Origin: a methanogenic archaeon
Lineage (GTDB): Archaea; Thermoplasmatota; Thermoplasmata; Methanomassiliicoccales; Methanomethylophilaceae
Assembly (NCBI GenBank): GCA_902787415.1
Contig: CADAGG010000047.1
Span: forward strand, 1 to 8,611
Length of the DNA stretch: 8,611 nt
Direction of reading: 5' to 3'
Shown: positions 6,898 to 8,611 of the stretch, piece by piece
How positions within the stretch are numbered: position 1 is the stretch's first letter
Layout of the letters: every line of letters begins with the position of its first letter
Notes under the pieces: generated by a model
Database searches by the model: none
What the model saw: only the letters and a program-made list of their open reading frames with translations
Told to the model about the DNA's origin: nothing
Made by a program: the position numbers and the translations under genes

Positions 6898-6900
6898 TCA
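6895..6900. other. TGATCA palindrome giving both stop codons of two convergent genes
   Basis: The first three bases (TGA, 6895-6897) end the ATPase on the + strand. The last three (TCA, TGA on the other strand, 6898-6900) end the second cobN on the - strand. The two coding regions abut with no base between, so any terminator for one gene must lie within the other. Confidence 0.95.
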
Positions 6901-8611
6901 CCTGTCGGTGATCTCCTCGATCCTTTCCTCGAACTCCATGTAGATGTCCTTGAGCTTGTCCTTCATCTCGTCGGAGGCATCCCAGAATCCCCTGTCCATA
7001 GCCTCCTGAAGGCGGGCGAGCATGGCCATCATCGCGTAGGGGTTCTCGTCCTTGATCCATTCGCGGGTTGCCTCGTCGAGGACGAAGTTGTTCGCCAGGT
7101 CGTCGTACATCCAGTTCTCCACGATGTCCTCGGTGGCCGACCAGCCCATGGTGAAGTCGAAGAGCTTGGAGAGTTCCTTGGCGCCGGCGAATCCGTGCTG
7201 CTTGAGCCCATTCAGCCACTTGGGGTTGTTGATCTTGCTGCGGAAGATGAACCTGCATTCCTCCGCGGTCGTGCGGAGCTTGAGGTTCTGCATGTCCGAG
7301 GAATCGCCCATGTATGACTCGGGCTTCTTCCCCCTCACCGCCGTGACGGCCGCGGTGAATCCGCCTAGGCTGTCGTAATCATCGTCCATGTCGAGCATGT
7401 CGACCGCCCTGGTGTTGTGGTTCTTCACGGTGACATCTATAGTGCCCAGGCGCTTGCGGAACATCTCGGGCTTGGCCTCTCCCTTGAGTCCCCTGCCGTA
7501 CACGTAGCATCCGTGCCTGACGAAGATGTCCCCCAGGTCCTGCACGGTCTTCCACTTGCCGTTGGTGACCACCTCGGCGATGCCGTTGCCGTACTCCCCG
7601 GGCTTGTCCCCGAACACGCGGAGGCTCGCATCCCGGCGGGCCTGATCGATGGGCAGTCCTGCTGCGAGGGCCTCCACGATATCCTTGCGTACATTGGCAG
7701 CGAGGTAGTTCTGATCGTCGTCCTCGTCGAGGCCTGCGATGTTTTGCACCCCGCGGTCGATCATGTTGGAAAGGTTCGGGAAGGTGTCCCTGAACAGGCC
7801 GCTGATGCGTACCGTAACGTCTATCCTGGGTCTTCCCAATTCGGACAGCGGGATCACTTCGAGATCCTTGACCCTGCCGCCGTATCCGGCCCACACGGGC
7901 CTCAAGCCCATGAGCCTCAGGATGTAGGAGACGTCGTCGCCCCCGGTCTTCATGGTATCGGTGGCCCAGAGCACCACTCCGACGGAGTTCGGATAGGAAC
8001 CGTTGTCGCGAAGGTAACGCTCGACCATCATCTCGGCCATGGCCGAACCTATCTCCCAGCTGGAGTGCCAGGGGATGCCGTCCGGGTCGATAGAATAGAA
8101 GTTCCTGCCGGTCGGCAGGATCTGGGCCCTGCCGCGCCCGGGGCATCCGGAAGGCCCGGGTTCCACATACTCCCCGTCCAAAGCGCGGAGGATGTTGATG
8201 ATCTCCAGATCCATCTGGCGGACGGCCCCGATGAGGAAACCGCACATGAATCCTATCGCATCTGAAAGGTCCTTTTCGGCATTGGGGAAAAGCTCATTTG
8301 AGAGGGTCTGGGTCTTCTCGGGATCGAAGCCTGTGGCCTCCGCTCTGCATATCAAATCATAAGTCTCGGAATCGATGATATCGATGAGTTCTCCGTTGAG
8401 GGTGCCGTCCTCCTGCTTTCCGGAAGGATCCTTCAGGAGCGGCTCCATCTCGAGCCCATGGGTCCTCGCGACGGCCTCCCTCAGAGAGGGCACGCTGCCG
8501 TTGGGATACCTTACGAGGGAATAGATCATCTCGCACATCCTCTCGCCGGAGGGGATCTCCCCGAGGATGTGGAGACCGTCCTTGATCATGGCGTCCTTCA
8601 CCTCGAGGAGG
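6898..8611 (-). CDS. cobN: Second CobN-family chelatase large subunit, 3' part (5' end outside window)
   Basis: This is a second CobN-type large subunit on the opposite strand. The frame stays open to the right edge (LLEV precedes the GTG at 8601, matching the aligned region of the first copy), so the start is beyond the window. About 570 residues of the C-terminal half are present. It shares family landmarks with the first copy: GPSGCPGRGR, LPTGRNFYSIDP, an identical WATDTMKTGGDD (bases 7933-7968), GLFRDTFPN, WKTVQDL, FRSKINNPKWLNGLKQHGF and a C-terminus ending EERIEEITDR against EERIEELTDR. By eye about half the residues are identical, so it is an old duplicate or separately acquired paralogue. 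The central segment differs: YGRGLKGEAKPEMFRKRL here and YGQKLKGEFTRRFSKV in the first copy. No separate chlI/chlD lies beside it in the window, so it may use the single pair to its left. Substrate and metal are unknown. Confidence 0.92.
   Translation of the reverse strand, partial: LLEVKDAMIKDGLHILGEIPSGERMCEMIYSLVRYPNGSVPSLREAVARTHGLEMEPLLKDPSGKQEDGTLNGELIDIIDSETYDLICRAEATGFDPEKTQTLSNELFPNAEKDLSDAIGFMCGFLIGAVRQMDLEIINILRALDGEYVEPGPSGCPGRGRAQILPTGRNFYSIDPDGIPWHSSWEIGSAMAEMMVERYLRDNGSYPNSVGVVLWATDTMKTGGDDVSYILRLMGLRPVWAGYGGRVKDLEVIPLSELGRPRIDVTVRISGLFRDTFPNLSNMIDRGVQNIAGLDEDDDQNYLAANVRKDIVEALAAGLPIDQARRDASLRVFGDKPGEYGNGIAEVVTNGKWKTVQDLGDIFVRHGCYVYGRGLKGEAKPEMFRKRLGTIDVTVKNHNTRAVDMLDMDDDYDSLGGFTAAVTAVRGKKPESYMGDSSDMQNLKLRTTAEECRFIFRSKINNPKWLNGLKQHGFAGAKELSKLFDFTMGWSATEDIVENWMYDDLANNFVLDEATREWIKDENPYAMMAMLARLQEAMDRGFWDASDEMKDKLKDIYMEFEERIEEITDR

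Noticed and set aside
8104..8119. Perfect 7-bp inverted repeat CCTGCCG-GT-CGGCAGG, a possible hairpin
   Set aside because: It lies inside the second cobN where it encodes the conserved LPTGR motif, and the first cobN does not preserve the pairing, so it is probably a by-product of codon choice.
7417..8265. + strand open frame (282 codons) opposite the second cobN
   Set aside because: The composition is typical of a GC-rich shadow, and the - strand carries clear CobN motifs throughout.

Overview
The window reads as a compact, GC-rich archaeal chromosome segment. The evidence is a DUF234-type archaeal ATPase, a cobaltochelatase built from CobN plus ChlI/ChlD-type AAA+ subunits (the arrangement common in methanogens), TATA-like promoters with very short leaders, and frequent AGG/AGA arginine codons. 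All six genes stop at TGA and none at TAG. With the moderately high GC this fits Methanomassiliicoccales (Thermoplasmatota methanogens that decode TAG as pyrrolysine), but that placement is inference, not proof.

Layout from left to right: (1) bases 1-1956, + strand, the C-terminal half of a CobN-family chelatase large subunit, entering from outside the window; (2) an 81-bp gap with a TATA-like element and a 17-bp dyad; (3) chlI (2038-3069, +) and chlD (3051-4937, +), overlapping by 19 bp; (4) a six-helix HdeD/DUF308-like membrane protein on the - strand (4941-5492), tail-to-tail with chlD with 3 bp between; (5) a 106-bp divergent promoter region; (6) a DUF234-type ATPase on the + strand (5599-6897) whose nucleotide-binding and nuclease-like motifs are eroded; (7) a second CobN-family gene on the - strand (6898-8611), leaving the window at the right edge, whose stop codon abuts that of the ATPase. 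No stretch over 300 bases lacks a gene. I see no tRNA, rRNA, CRISPR array or insertion sequence.

How the genes fit together: CobN is the tetrapyrrole- and metal-binding subunit of an ATP-dependent (aerobic-type, class I) cobaltochelatase, and ChlI and ChlD supply the AAA+ motor and the MIDAS/VWA bridging subunit. The window therefore holds one motor (ChlI-ChlD) and two diverged catalytic large subunits, about half identical by eye over the shared region. One motor may serve two large subunits with different substrates or metals, or the two may be redundant cobalt inserters for corrinoid synthesis. The membrane protein and the ATPase between them have no evident chelatase role. The most unusual items are the paired CobN genes around a single motor, the ATPase that looks like a pseudoenzyme, and the dyad in the chlI promoter. 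I do not see a clearly new defence or mobile system.
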